DNA of 64,000 nucleotides from Jeotgalibacillus malaysiensis (GCA_000818095.1 CP009416.1:1596501-1660500), one strand, 5' to 3'. Counted from the stretch's first letter, positions 47,353-56,155 are shown. Translations and numbers: made by a program. The notes: generated from the letters alone by a model not told the origin.

Positions 47353-49098
47353 ATGAAACAGCAGCTTTCCTGGAAAGTGGGCGGTCAGCAGGGAGAAGGA
47401 ATTGAAAGTACAGGCGAAATCTTTTCCATGGCTATGAACCGTCTTGGTTATTTCTTATATGGCTACAGACATTTTTCTTCGAGAATTAAAGGTGGACACA
47501 CAAATAATAAAATTAGAGTCAGTACGACCCGCGTCAGAGCGGTAGAAGACCGTCTGGATATATTAGTAGCATTTGATCAGGAAACGATCGATGTGAATTA
47601 TCACGAAATGGGTTCAGATGGTGTAATTGTAGCAGACGCAAAATTCAAGCCGGTTAATCCTGAAGATTGTCAGGCGGAATTGATTATCGTGCCTTTTACT
47701 GAAATTGCTTCTGAACTTGGCACATCATTAATGAAAAACATGGTTGCGATTGGTGCAACCTGCGCCATTATGGACCTGCCGACAGATGTTTTTTCAAAAG
47801 TACTGCAGGAAACCTTTAATCGTAAAGGTGAGATTGTAGTGCAGAAGAATATGGAAGCAATTGAAGCTGGTTTTAAAGCAACTTATGAATTGCTTGCAGA
47901 TAAAAAAGGTTCCCATAAACTTGAAGAAGCAGATGGAATTCAGAGAATGTATATGATTGGAAACGATGCTATTGCACTCGGTGCGATCTCTGCAGGTGTA
48001 AGATTTATGGCTGCTTACCCAATCACGCCGGCTTCTGAAATTATGGAATACTTAATTAAAAAGCTTCCTGCATTGGGCGGAGCAGTAATCCAGACTGAAG
48101 ATGAGATTGCAGCTGCCACTATGGCGATCGGATCAAATTATGCAGGTGTAAGAGCATTTACAGCATCAGCAGGACCGGGTTTATCTTTAATGATGGAATC
48201 AATCGGCTTATCAGGAATGACTGAACAGCCGCTTGTAATCGTTGATACGCAGCGCGGTGGACCGTCAACCGGATTGCCGACAAAGCAGGAACAGTCGGAT
48301 CTGATGCAGATGATTTACGGTTCCCATGGCGATATTCCAAAAATTGTTCTGGCACCTAGTACAGCTGAAGAAGCATTTTACGATACAATCGATGCATTTA
48401 ATCTTGCTGAAAAGTATCAGTGTCCTGTTATCGTTTTATCTGACTTACAGCTTTCACTTGGTAAACAGTCTGTGGATCCTTTAGATTATTCTAAGGTCCA
48501 GATCGGCAGAGGTAAGCTCGTGACAGACGAATCAGACCTTTCTGAGCTCGAACCGAAACAATATTTCAAACGGTATGAAGTGACGGAAGACGGGGTTTCA
48601 AACAGGGTACTTCCAGGGATGAAAAACGGTATACATCACGTTACAGGTGTTGAGCATGATGAGACCGGAAAGCCCTCAGAATCCTCATTGAATCGTCAGG
48701 TTCAGATGGATAAAAGAATGAGAAAGCTTATTCAGGTTTCACTCTATAAAGCGGTGGATATAGACAATGCAAAGCATGAGGATTCAGATATCTTACTTGT
48801 TGGTTTTAATTCTACACGCGGAGCACTTGAAGAAGCACAGGAAAGACTTGAGGAGCAGGGACTGAAAGTTAATCATGCACATATCAGATTACTGCATCCT
48901 TTCCCGACAGATCAGCTTGCACCACTAATGGAAAAGGCAAAGAAAGTAGTAGTAGCTGAACATAATGCGACGGGGCAGCTGGCATCATTAATCAAAATGA
49001 ATGTCGGAATGGCTTCAAAAATTCACAGCCTGAAGAAGTATGACGGAACACCGTTTTTACCTTCAGAAGTTGAATTATTAACGAAGGAGCTGATTTAA
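47353..49098 (+). CDS. korA: 2-oxoacid:ferredoxin oxidoreductase, fused gamma-alpha subunit
   Basis: With KorB it oxidatively decarboxylates a 2-oxoacid (probably 2-oxoglutarate) to the acyl-CoA, reducing ferredoxin. The protein is 581 residues. The N-terminal gamma domain (WKVGGQQGEGIESTGEIFSMAMNRLGYFLYGYRHFSSRIKGGHT) is fused to the alpha/pyrimidine domain from about 195 (RFMAAYPITPASEIMEYL; QTEDEIAAATMAIGSNYAG; SAGPGLSLMMESIGLSGMTE), ending with a domain II-like C-terminus. Substrate assignment is by family name only. The korB start follows its stop directly. Confidence 0.9.
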   Translation: MKQQLSWKVGGQQGEGIESTGEIFSMAMNRLGYFLYGYRHFSSRIKGGHTNNKIRVSTTRVRAVEDRLDILVAFDQETIDVNYHEMGSDGVIVADAKFKPVNPEDCQAELIIVPFTEIASELGTSLMKNMVAIGATCAIMDLPTDVFSKVLQETFNRKGEIVVQKNMEAIEAGFKATYELLADKKGSHKLEEADGIQRMYMIGNDAIALGAISAGVRFMAAYPITPASEIMEYLIKKLPALGGAVIQTEDEIAAATMAIGSNYAGVRAFTASAGPGLSLMMESIGLSGMTEQPLVIVDTQRGGPSTGLPTKQEQSDLMQMIYGSHGDIPKIVLAPSTAEEAFYDTIDAFNLAEKYQCPVIVLSDLQLSLGKQSVDPLDYSKVQIGRGKLVTDESDLSELEPKQYFKRYEVTEDGVSNRVLPGMKNGIHHVTGVEHDETGKPSESSLNRQVQMDKRMRKLIQVSLYKAVDIDNAKHEDSDILLVGFNSTRGALEEAQERLEEQGLKVNHAHIRLLHPFPTDQLAPLMEKAKKVVVAEHNATGQLASLIKMNVGMASKIHSLKKYDGTPFLPSEVELLTKELI

Positions 49099-49965
49099 GT
49101 GGTTACATTTAAAGATTTCAGAAATAATGTTAAGCCTAACTGGTGTCCTGGATGCGGAGATTTCTCAGTTCAGGCTGCAATCCAGCGTGCATCAGCAAAT
49201 GTCGGATTAACACCTGGAAATCTCGCTGTCATCTCAGGTATCGGTTGTTCAGGAAGAATTTCAGGTTATATTAATTCATATGGCTTTCACAGTATTCACG
49301 GCCGTGCACTTCCACTTGCACAAGGTGTTAAAATGGCTAACAGGGACTTGACCGTCATTGCATCAGGAGGAGATGGAGACGGGTTTGCTATTGGACTTGG
49401 TCATACAATTCATGCAATCAGAAGAAATATCGATATGACTTATATTGTTATGGACAATCAGATTTATGGGCTAACAAAGGGTCAGACGTCCCCGCGTTCT
49501 TCGGCGGGTTTCAAAACGAAATCAACACCTAAAGGCGCAATTGAGCCTTCTATTAACCCAATGGAAATGGCACTGACTTCAGGTGCTACATTTGTCGCAC
49601 AGGGCTTTTCCTCAGACCTGAAAGAACTGACAAGCCTGATTGAGCAGGGGTTAAATCATAAAGGGTTTTCTCTTATCAATGTATTCAGTCCATGTGTTAC
49701 CTACAATAAAGTAAATACGTATGACTGGTTTAAAGAAAATCTGGTGAAGCTCACTGAGATTGAAGATTATGACGCAGGTAATAAAGAAGCCGCAATGCAG
49801 ACACTTATGAAGCATGATGGTCTTGTAACCGGTCTGATCTATCAGGATATCGAGCAGCCTTCTTATCAGGAGCTGATTGACGGGTATGATGAAGCGCCGC
49901 TCAGTAAGCAAAACCTGAAGCTTGATGAGGAGTATTTTAATTCTCTTGTCAAAGAATTCATGTGA
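49099..49965 (+). CDS. korB: 2-oxoacid:ferredoxin oxidoreductase beta subunit
   Basis: Thiamine-diphosphate subunit, 288 residues. WCPGCGDFSVQAAIQRA holds the N-terminal Cys motif, GIGCSGRI the next conserved Cys, and the TPP motif runs GDGDGFAIGLGHTIHAIRRN to the Asn in MDNQIYGLTKGQTSP. The GTG start at 49099 is adjacent to the korA stop, with AAGGAG inside the korA end. Confidence 0.92.
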   Translation: MVTFKDFRNNVKPNWCPGCGDFSVQAAIQRASANVGLTPGNLAVISGIGCSGRISGYINSYGFHSIHGRALPLAQGVKMANRDLTVIASGGDGDGFAIGLGHTIHAIRRNIDMTYIVMDNQIYGLTKGQTSPRSSAGFKTKSTPKGAIEPSINPMEMALTSGATFVAQGFSSDLKELTSLIEQGLNHKGFSLINVFSPCVTYNKVNTYDWFKENLVKLTEIEDYDAGNKEAAMQTLMKHDGLVTGLIYQDIEQPSYQELIDGYDEAPLSKQNLKLDEEYFNSLVKEFM

Positions 49966-49969
49966 AGGT

Positions 49970-50000
49970 AAAAGCGCACGTGTGTAAAGCGTGCGCTTTT
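49970..50000 (+). terminator. Terminator after korB
   Basis: AAAAGCGCACG (49970-49980) and CGTGCGCTTTT (49990-50000) form an 11-bp stem with a 9-nt loop. Confidence 0.88.
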
Positions 50001-50016
50001 ATGCTGAAGTGATTGG

Positions 50017-50081
50017 AATTGAGTCAATTTATCGACATCCATATCAGTTGTGTTGTCAGTGACTCAATTTACATTTATACT
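50017..50081 (+). promoter_or_regulatory. miaB promoter with a spaced inverted repeat
   Basis: TTGTCA (50053-50058), a 17-nt spacer and TATACT (50076-50081) form a strong sigma-A promoter. AATTGAGTCA (50017-50026) and TGACTCAATT (50060-50069) are exact 10-bp reverse complements 33 nt apart; the second arm lies in the promoter spacer. Possible operator pair. Confidence 0.65.
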
Positions 50082-50144
50082 TGTGTAACATGGGGTTTTT
50101 TAACTCTGTTTATGAATATCGACGGGAAGAAAGGGGACATCAGG

Positions 50145-51689
50145 ATGAATGAAGAGCAGCGCCTTGCCAGTCAGGATGCCACTCAGACATCAGAGGGACA
50201 GAAGAAAGAAAAAGACTATAGTCAATACTTTCAGACTGTTTATAGCCCGCCATCGTTAAAAGATGCAAAAAGACGCGGTAAAGAAGATGTGAATTATCAT
50301 GAAGATTTTAAAATAGATCAGTCCTTGCAGGGAATGGGTAAAGGACGTAAGTTTTATATCCGTACTTATGGCTGTCAGATGAATGAGCATGACACTGAAG
50401 TGATGGCAGGTATTTTCCTGCAGCTCGGATATGAGCCGACTGATACAACTGAAGATGCAGATGTAATTTTATTAAATACTTGTGCCATCCGTGAAAACGC
50501 TGAAAATAAAGTGTTCGGTGAAATCGGTCATCTAAAGCCGTTAAAGCTTGAAAAGCCGGATTTGCTGATTGGTGTATGCGGATGTATGTCTCAGGAAGAA
50601 TCAGTTGTAAATAAAATTCTTAAAACGCACCCTCACATTGATATGATCTTTGGTACTCATAACATTCACCGCCTTCCGAACATTTTGAATGAAGCATATA
50701 TGAGTAAGGAAATGGTGATTGAAGTATGGTCTAAAGAGGGGGATGTAATTGAGAATCTTCCTAAAGTCAGAAAAGGTGCCATTAAAGGGTGGGTAAATAT
50801 TATGTACGGCTGTGACAAATTCTGTACATACTGTATTGTCCCTTACACCAGAGGAAAAGAGCGAAGCAGGCGTCCTGAGGATATTATTCAGGAAGTCAGA
50901 CACCTTGCTGCTCAAGGTTATCAGGAAATTACCCTGCTTGGGCAGAATGTGAATGCTTACGGTAAAGATCTGAAGGATATGGAATATGGTCTTGGGCAGC
51001 TGATGGACGAGCTAAGAAAGATTGACATCCCGAGGATCAGGTTTACAACAAGTCATCCAAGAGACTTTGATGATTATTTAATCGAAGTACTCTCAAAGGG
51101 TGGAAATCTAGTAGAGCACATTCATCTTCCGGTTCAGCACGGATCATCTCAGGTGCTCAAGCTGATGGCTAGAAAATATACACGGGAGCAGTTTTTAACA
51201 CTTGTTGGAAAGATTAGAAAAGCAATCCCCAATGCAGTGCTGACAACAGACATTATTGTCGGATTCCCGAATGAGACTGAAGAGCAGTTTGAAGAAACGC
51301 TCTCTTTATATAAAGAAGTTGGATTCGAAACTGCATTTACTTATATCTACTCTCCACGAGAAGGTACACCTGCTGCAAAGATGAAGGATAATGTCCCGAT
51401 GGAGGTTAAAAAAGAGCGCTTGCAGCGTTTAAATAATCTCGTGAATGACATGTCTCTTGCAGCAATGAAAAAGCTTGAGGGTCAGACAATTGAAGTATTA
51501 GTAGAAGGTGAAAGCCGCAAAAACGCTGAAGTCCTCTCGGGCTATACAAGAACAAGTAAACTAGTTAACTTTAAAGGGCCAAAAGAGATCGTTGGAAAAA
51601 GAGTCATGGTCAAAATTACTGATGCTAGAACCTGGAGCCTGAATGGTGAACTGGTTGAAGCAGAGGAACCAGCAGGAGTGAATGGATAA
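50145..51689 (+). CDS. miaB: tRNA methylthiotransferase MiaB
   Basis: Radical-SAM enzyme that adds the methylthio group to i6A37 of tRNAs. The protein is 514 residues. The N-terminal UPF0004 domain has [19 protein letters not shown] and [15 protein letters not shown]. The radical-SAM cluster CDKFCTYC (CxxxCxxC) follows in [23 protein letters not shown], and a TRAM domain closes the protein. The ATG at 50145 is chosen from AAGGGG and the family N-terminus (MNEEQ). Its stop overlaps ricA by 1 nt. Confidence 0.96.
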   Translation: MNEEQRLASQDATQTSEGQKKEKDYSQYFQTVYSPPSLKDAKRRGKEDVNYHEDFKIDQSLQGMGKGRKFYIRTYGCQMNEHDTEVMAGIFLQLGYEPTDTTEDADVILLNTCAIRENAENKVFGEIGHLKPLKLEKPDLLIGVCGCMSQEESVVNKILKTHPHIDMIFGTHNIHRLPNILNEAYMSKEMVIEVWSKEGDVIENLPKVRKGAIKGWVNIMYGCDKFCTYCIVPYTRGKERSRRPEDIIQEVRHLAAQGYQEITLLGQNVNAYGKDLKDMEYGLGQLMDELRKIDIPRIRFTTSHPRDFDDYLIEVLSKGGNLVEHIHLPVQHGSSQVLKLMARKYTREQFLTLVGKIRKAIPNAVLTTDIIVGFPNETEEQFEETLSLYKEVGFETAFTYIYSPREGTPAAKMKDNVPMEVKKERLQRLNNLVNDMSLAAMKKLEGQTIEVLVEGESRKNAEVLSGYTRTSKLVNFKGPKEIVGKRVMVKITDARTWSLNGELVEAEEPAGVNG

Positions 51690-52123
51690 TGGAAAAGAAA
51701 TATACTAAAAAAGAAATTATCGCACGTGCAAAAGAACTTGCACAGATGATTACAGAAACAGAAGAAGTAGATTTTTTCAAACGCGCTGAAGCACAGATTC
51801 AGGAAAACCAGAAAATAAGAGAGAAAATTGCCAGCCTGAGAAGCCTTCAGAAGCAGGCAGTTAATTTTCAGCACTATGGTAAGCATGAGGCGCTGAAAAT
51901 GATCGAAGCTAAAATCGAAAAAGTGGAAAATGAAATTGATGAAATTCCGATTGTACAGGAATTTAAGCAGTCACAAACTGAAGTCAATGATCTTCTGCAA
52001 ATGGTGGCTAACACGGTGTCGAACACTGTAACAGATGAGATTATCCGTCAGACAGGCGGAGATGTTATGAAGGGTGAAACTGGTGCTCAAGTAAAAAATG
52101 CACCGGGCGGCAGCTGTTCATAA
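51689..52123 (+). CDS. ymcA: RicA/YmcA, RNase Y specificity and biofilm factor
   Basis: The protein is 144 residues of the YlbF/YmcA family (ITETEEVDFFKRAEAQIQENQKI; LRSLQKQAVNFQHYGKHEALKMIEAKI), mostly helical. In B. subtilis YlbF, YmcA and YaaT form a complex, reported to carry Fe-S clusters, that directs RNase Y and is needed for biofilm, competence and sporulation. The C-terminus keeps a Cys (GGSCS). Overlaps miaB by 1 nt. Confidence 0.93.
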   Translation: MEKKYTKKEIIARAKELAQMITETEEVDFFKRAEAQIQENQKIREKIASLRSLQKQAVNFQHYGKHEALKMIEAKIEKVENEIDEIPIVQEFKQSQTEVNDLLQMVANTVSNTVTDEIIRQTGGDVMKGETGAQVKNAPGGSCS

Positions 52124-52133
52124 AATTAGATAT

Positions 52134-52165
52134 AGGATCCGGATCTTACATCCGGATCCTTTTTT
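52134..52165 (+). terminator. Terminator after ymcA
   Basis: AGGATCCGGAT (52134-52144) and ATCCGGATCCT (52150-52160) form a perfect 11-bp stem with a 5-nt loop; Ts to 52165. Confidence 0.94.
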
Positions 52166-52184
52166 ATCTATTTTGTTCTGAAAA

Positions 52185-52270
52185 TTGACAATGATCTTAA
52201 TATTTGATAAAAATGAAATATGGCTCAATATGAGAGCTTAATATTTTCCGTTAAAATGAAAGCGATTACA
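52185..52270 (+). promoter_or_regulatory. Promoter and cre (CcpA) site of the aldehyde dehydrogenase gene
   Basis: TTGACA (52185-52190), a 17-nt spacer and TAAAAA (52208-52213). TGAAAGCGATTACA at 52257-52270 fits the cre consensus TGWAANCGNTNWCA at every position. It lies about 40 nt past the predicted start, a position where CcpA can block elongation. Expression is probably lowered on preferred sugars. Confidence 0.65.
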
Positions 52271-52327
52271 TAAAGGGGGATAGGGAGAAATTCAGTACAA
52301 CTATTATTAAATATAGGGGGAAAAATA

Positions 52328-53848
52328 ATGACTTACGCAAATCCGAATACTGATGGATCTCTAGTAAATTTCAAAGAAAAATATGATAACTTCATAGGAG
52401 GGGAATGGGTAGCACCTGTTAAGGGGCAGTATTTTGATAATCCTTCTCCGGTAGATGGCAAAACGTTTTGCCAGATTGCACGTTCCACTGAAGAAGATAT
52501 TGAAAAAGCACTTGATGCAGCACATGCGGCAAAGGATGCCTGGGGTAAAACTTCTGTTACAGAAAGGTCAGTTATTCTTAATAAGATTGCTGACAGGATG
52601 GAAGAAAACCTTGAAATGCTTGCAGTAGCTGAGACATGGGAAAATGGAAAAGCGGTACGAGAAACCCTGAATGCAGACATTCCGCTTGCAATTGACCATT
52701 TCAGGTATTTTGCCGGTGTAATCCGTGCACAGGAAGGCACACTTGGTGAGATTGATCATGATACAGTTGCGTATCATTTCCATGAACCGCTTGGTGTTGT
52801 GGGGCAGATTATACCCTGGAACTTCCCGCTTTTAATGGCGGTCTGGAAGCTTGCACCTGCACTTGCTGCAGGTAACTGCGTTGTGTTAAAACCTGCAGAG
52901 CAGACACCTTCATCTATACTTGTATTGATGGAACTGGTAGGAGATCTTCTGCCTAAAGGAGTAGTGAATATTGTAAATGGATTCGGACTTGAAGCAGGTA
53001 AGCCGCTTGCATCAAGTAAACGGATTGCAAAAATTGCATTTACAGGGGAAACAACAACTGGCCGTATGATTATGGAATACGCATCTCAAAACCTGATTCC
53101 GGTTACGCTTGAGCTTGGTGGTAAGTCACCGAACATTTTCTTTAAAGATATTATGGACCAGGATGACGAATTTGTAGATAAGGCTGTAGAAGGGCTTTTA
53201 ATGTTCGCACTCAACCAGGGTGAAGTTTGTACTTGTCCTTCAAGAGCATTAATCCATGAAGATATATATGATGAATTTATGGCTCGTGTTGTAAAGAGAG
53301 TCAAAGAAATTAACACCGGTAATCCGCTTGACCCTAATACAATGATGGGTGCACAGGCATCGACTGAACAAATGGAAAAAATCCAGAAATACCTTCAGAT
53401 TGGTAAAGAAGAAGGAGCCGAACTTGTAACAGGTGGAGACATCAATAAAAAAGAAGGCGAATTTGCTGAAGGGTATTACATTCAGCCGACAATTTTTAAA
53501 GGAACAAACGATATGAGAATCTTCCAGGAAGAAATTTTTGGACCGGTTCTATCAGTTACGACTTTTAAGACAGATGAAGAGGCAATGGAGATCGCAAATG
53601 ATACACTATACGGTCTTGGTGCGGGCATCTGGACAAGAAATGTAAATACTGCATACCGCTTCGGAAGAGGAATCCAGGCTGGACGTGTCTGGACAAACTG
53701 TTACCATCAATACCCTGCACACGCAGCATTTGGCGGTTATAAGATGTCAGGTATCGGTCGTGAGAATCATAAGATGATGCTTGATCATTATCAGCAGACT
53801 AAAAATATGCTGGTCAGCTACAGCCCTAAGAAGTTAGGATTCTTTTAA
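52328..53848 (+). CDS. NAD-dependent aldehyde dehydrogenase (AldB/ExaC-like)
   Basis: The protein is 506 residues of the ALDH superfamily. [34 protein letters not shown] is the cofactor region, ELGGKSPN carries the general-base Glu, and the nucleophile Cys is in GEVCTCPSR near residue 300. [28 protein letters not shown] closes the protein. The sequence type resembles acetaldehyde dehydrogenases AldB, AcoD and ExaC; the exact substrate cannot be told. It lies outside the usual ricA-cotE neighbourhood and has a cre site. Confidence 0.9.
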   Translation: MTYANPNTDGSLVNFKEKYDNFIGGEWVAPVKGQYFDNPSPVDGKTFCQIARSTEEDIEKALDAAHAAKDAWGKTSVTERSVILNKIADRMEENLEMLAVAETWENGKAVRETLNADIPLAIDHFRYFAGVIRAQEGTLGEIDHDTVAYHFHEPLGVVGQIIPWNFPLLMAVWKLAPALAAGNCVVLKPAEQTPSSILVLMELVGDLLPKGVVNIVNGFGLEAGKPLASSKRIAKIAFTGETTTGRMIMEYASQNLIPVTLELGGKSPNIFFKDIMDQDDEFVDKAVEGLLMFALNQGEVCTCPSRALIHEDIYDEFMARVVKRVKEINTGNPLDPNTMMGAQASTEQMEKIQKYLQIGKEEGAELVTGGDINKKEGEFAEGYYIQPTIFKGTNDMRIFQEEIFGPVLSVTTFKTDEEAMEIANDTLYGLGAGIWTRNVNTAYRFGRGIQAGRVWTNCYHQYPAHAAFGGYKMSGIGRENHKMMLDHYQQTKNMLVSYSPKKLGFF

Positions 53849-53905
53849 AAAAAGGCTTAGTATAATCATTTAACACCAAAGCAAAAAAGGATGGGGGAAC
53901 CTTAC

Positions 53906-53984
53906 TGAAGGGTAAACACCCTTCAAGTTGTCCGATCAATGTGAAGATGAAAGCAGCTCAGTTCATATACTGGAGCTGCTTTCA
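53906..53984 (+). terminator. Two hairpins after the aldehyde dehydrogenase gene
   Basis: The 225-base gap holds a perfect hairpin TGAAGGGT-AAAC-ACCCTTCA (53906-53925), then a larger one with arms 53948-53959 and 53973-53984 followed by TATTTTTAAAA. The second looks like the terminator. The first is unexplained. Confidence 0.6.
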
Positions 53985-54079
53985 TATTTTTAAAACGTGC
54001 ATACCAGAAATTGTGAATGGTTTAAAGGGGTGGATTAAGGGTAAAAGTGCTGTAAACTGTACTGCTGAGGAGGATGAAG

Positions 54080-54424
54080 ATGGAACATCATTTACAGGCC
54101 TATTTTAAAAATGAAAGTGATGCAGAAACTGCATTAGCAAAATTACAGAGGTGTCCAATCAGAGATGCAAGAATCGATTCGATACCTGATACTGACAGCA
54201 ATCCGTTTTTGCTTCCCGCGTTAAGCTTTACTACAAATTCATCACCAAATACAGGAATTATTACAGACCGCGATGTAATAAGCCAGGCAGATTCTTCAGA
54301 CACTTTTCATTATCTCCTTGAATTTTATGTAAAGGAAGAAGACAGAAAAGAAGCTGTCTCTATCTTAAGTAAGACTGATGCGCACCTAGATAAGGAAGCA
54401 TATGAGAAAATAAATAAAAATTAA
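54080..54424 (+). CDS. Hypothetical protein, 114 residues
   Basis: I do not recognise this protein. It is soluble with no signal peptide or membrane segment. The N-terminal part (HHLQAYFKNESDAETALAKLQRCPIRDARIDSIPD) and the C-terminal part (FHYLLEFYVKEEDRKEAVSILSKTDAHLDKEAYEKI) each look like a beta-alpha-beta half, suggesting a ferredoxin-like fold. The middle is Ser/Thr/Asn-rich. The ATG at 54080 is chosen because GAGGAGG (54067-54073) is 6 nt upstream, whereas the ATG at 54074 abuts it. It is convergent with the LacI-type gene and shares a hairpin with it. Confidence 0.7.
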   Translation: MEHHLQAYFKNESDAETALAKLQRCPIRDARIDSIPDTDSNPFLLPALSFTTNSSPNTGIITDRDVISQADSSDTFHYLLEFYVKEEDRKEAVSILSKTDAHLDKEAYEKINKN

Positions 54425-54466
54425 GTAAAGCTCTAATAATAACGTTGTTATTATTAGAGCTTTACT
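54424..54466. terminator. Bidirectional 20-bp hairpin containing an operator-like core
   Basis: Bases 54424-54443 and 54447-54466 are exact reverse complements around a GTT centre, between two convergent genes; the ends of both genes lie in it. It should terminate both transcripts. Its core AATAATAACGTTGTTATT (54435-54452) combines the left half of the operator at 55388 with the right half of the one at 55461. Confidence 0.8.
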
Positions 54467-55374
54467 GTGTAATTAAGCATAATTTCGGGTTTATTGTTTA
54501 CATAATCAAATTCCTGTTCATTAATCTTAGCAGTAATATAATCAGCGGTTTTTACTGCTGATTTTTCTGCTGAATAACCGAATAAGGAAATAGGAGAACC
54601 CGGTTCAATATTTTCCTCATACGCTATTATCGAGCACTCAACAGGAATATTCAGCCCCAGACTCTTACTGATCATCAGTGTCAGTTCTGCCAATTTTCGG
54701 CTTGAGCACATAATGGCATCAGGTAAAGTTTGATCCAGCGCCTTTTTAATTGCTGTAAATAAGCGCTCAAGGTCATTTGTATTCACATAACAATGGTGCA
54801 CTTTATCAAATAGCGCTTCTTTTTTTATCACTTCACTTAACCAGTCTTCTTCATATTCACTCACGGTAAGAACGGAATGATGACCGGAATGAGTGAGGAG
54901 GGATGCAGCTTTTATAGCGGCATCCTTTTTTAACGCGTAAAATCGCTCTTTCGTTTCATTATTTTCTGTATAAGGGTTATAAGTGAAGTCCACGTTAGTG
55001 AAATAAAAATCCTGTTGATCGAGTATGATAATACATGCGACTTTTAACCGGGAGAACAACTCCTTAGCATCATTGAATGAGGATGTAGAAAGTGCCGGGA
55101 GAAATCCGCGCAATTTCAGCTGATGACTAATCTCTAGGCATGCAGCTGCATACGCCGGTTTTGTAATAGAAGGACAGTATATCCCGACTGCGTTGGATTT
55201 GCCTGTAGCAAGTATTTTAGCAGATGTATTAATTTCGTAGCCCATCTCTTTTGCTAAAGCAAGAATCATCTGTTTTGTAGGTTCTTTTACAAGCGGGCTG
55301 TCATTTAGTGCTTTAGAGACAGTAGAAAAACTGACGTTAGCTTCTCTTGCGATATCTTTAATTGTTATAGACAT
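54454..55374 (-). CDS. LacI-family transcriptional regulator
   Basis: The protein is 306 residues, somewhat short for the family (usually about 330-340). The N-terminal helix-turn-helix (IKDIAREANVSFSTVSKALND) and hinge (AKILATGKSN) are typical. The periplasmic-binding-protein-like sensor domain is diverged (VGIYCPSITKPAYAAACLEISHQLKLRGF; PDAIMCSSRKLAELTLM), so the ligand cannot be guessed. The only gene on the minus strand in the window. Two perfect palindromic operators flank its promoter, so autorepression is likely. Possible targets nearby are the 114-residue protein gene and the aldehyde dehydrogenase gene, but the latter has no matching operator. Confidence 0.9.
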   Translation of the reverse strand: MSITIKDIAREANVSFSTVSKALNDSPLVKEPTKQMILALAKEMGYEINTSAKILATGKSNAVGIYCPSITKPAYAAACLEISHQLKLRGFLPALSTSSFNDAKELFSRLKVACIIILDQQDFYFTNVDFTYNPYTENNETKERFYALKKDAAIKAASLLTHSGHHSVLTVSEYEEDWLSEVIKKEALFDKVHHCYVNTNDLERLFTAIKKALDQTLPDAIMCSSRKLAELTLMISKSLGLNIPVECSIIAYEENIEPGSPISLFGYSAEKSAVKTADYITAKINEQEFDYVNNKPEIMLNYTVKL

Positions 55375-55387
55375 ATCATCACCTCGA

Positions 55388-55405
55388 AATAATAACGTTA
55401 TTATT
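55388..55405. promoter_or_regulatory. Operator O1 of the LacI-type regulator
   Basis: AATAATAACGTTATTATT is a perfect 18-bp palindrome with the central CG typical of LacI/GalR operators. It lies between the -10 box and the start codon of the regulator gene. Confidence 0.8.
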
Positions 55406-55411
55406 AATGAA

Positions 55412-55440
55412 AGTATAAATCATATGATAAAAACAAACAA
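55412..55440 (-). promoter_or_regulatory. Sigma-A promoter of the LacI-type gene
   Basis: Read on the minus strand: TTGTTT (55440-55435), a 17-nt spacer and TATACT (55417-55412). O1 lies just downstream over the start site and O2 upstream of the -35 box. Confidence 0.7.
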
Positions 55441-55460
55441 TTATTATAATTGTTAATTAA

Positions 55461-55478
55461 AATAACAACGTTGTTATT
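55461..55478. promoter_or_regulatory. Operator O2 of the LacI-type regulator
   Basis: AATAACAACGTTGTTATT, a perfect 18-bp palindrome differing from O1 at one symmetric base pair. The centre-to-centre distance to O1 is 73 bp, close to seven helical turns, so a looped repressor complex is possible. Confidence 0.8.
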
Positions 55479-55499
55479 AAGAGTATACCGGGTTATTTG

Positions 55500-55528
55500 C
55501 ACATGTTTTGAATCCTGTGCATAAGATA
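55500..55528 (+). promoter_or_regulatory. Sigma-K promoter of cotE
   Basis: CACA (55500-55503), 16 nt, then CATAAGATA (55520-55528) matches the mother-cell sigma-K consensus (mACm, 16 nt, CATAnnnTA) completely. B. subtilis cotE has a sigma-K promoter. I saw no clear sigma-E promoter here. Confidence 0.7.
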
Positions 55529-55555
55529 AGGGAGAAATGAAAGGAGGCCGCTTTA

Positions 55556-56086
55556 ATGACGGAATACCGTGAGATCATTACGAAATCGGTGGTCGCAAAA
55601 GGGCGTAAATATGTGAAAGCTAAACATACTGTTCAGCCGCCGCACAAACCATCGAGCATTCTGGGTTGCTGGATTATCAATCATAAATACGCGGCAAAAA
55701 AATCCGGTCATAAAATTGAAGTGAATGGATCATATGAGCTGAATGTCTGGTATTCACACCATCACAACACTAAAACATCTGTAATGATTGAAAATGTAAA
55801 CTATAGAGATGAGATTAATCTAAGATACCGCGATAAGGACGCAAGGAATGATCACGAAGTCATTGCAAGAGTGCTTCAGCAGCCGAATTGTATAGAGGCT
55901 GAGATTTCAGATAAGGGCCAGCATATTGTTGTTCATGCAGAAAGAGAAATTGCAGCAGAATGTGTTGGAGAAACCAAAGTATGCGTTGCTTTTACGCATG
56001 AACAGCCTTCAGATGATGACTGGGAAGGTTACGATCTTGATGAAGAACTTGAACATATCAATCAAAATGTATTTGATCACGATTAA
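55556..56086 (+). CDS. cotE: Spore outer coat morphogenetic protein CotE
   Basis: Builds the outer spore coat around the forespore in the mother cell. The protein is 176 residues (about 181 in B. subtilis). [24 protein letters not shown] and [19 protein letters not shown] are family hallmarks, and the C-terminus is acidic ([16 protein letters not shown]). The ATG at 55556 follows AAAGGAGG. It precedes mutS-mutL as in B. subtilis. Confidence 0.96.
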   Translation: MTEYREIITKSVVAKGRKYVKAKHTVQPPHKPSSILGCWIINHKYAAKKSGHKIEVNGSYELNVWYSHHHNTKTSVMIENVNYRDEINLRYRDKDARNDHEVIARVLQQPNCIEAEISDKGQHIVVHAEREIAAECVGETKVCVAFTHEQPSDDDWEGYDLDEELEHINQNVFDHD

Positions 56087-56112
56087 ACACTGTCCCCGGA
56101 CAGTGTTTTTTT
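56085..56112 (+). terminator. Terminator after cotE
   Basis: AAACACTGTC (56085-56094) and GACAGTGTTT (56099-56108) pair perfectly around CCCG; Ts to 56112. Confidence 0.93.
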
Positions 56113-56155
56113 AATGAATTGACAGGTATACAGGTAAGTGATCAGAGGGTATTTA

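Noticed and set aside
53928-53993. Possible 21-residue peptide after the aldehyde dehydrogenase gene
   Set aside because: TTG start without a well-placed ribosome site, and it runs through the terminator hairpin.
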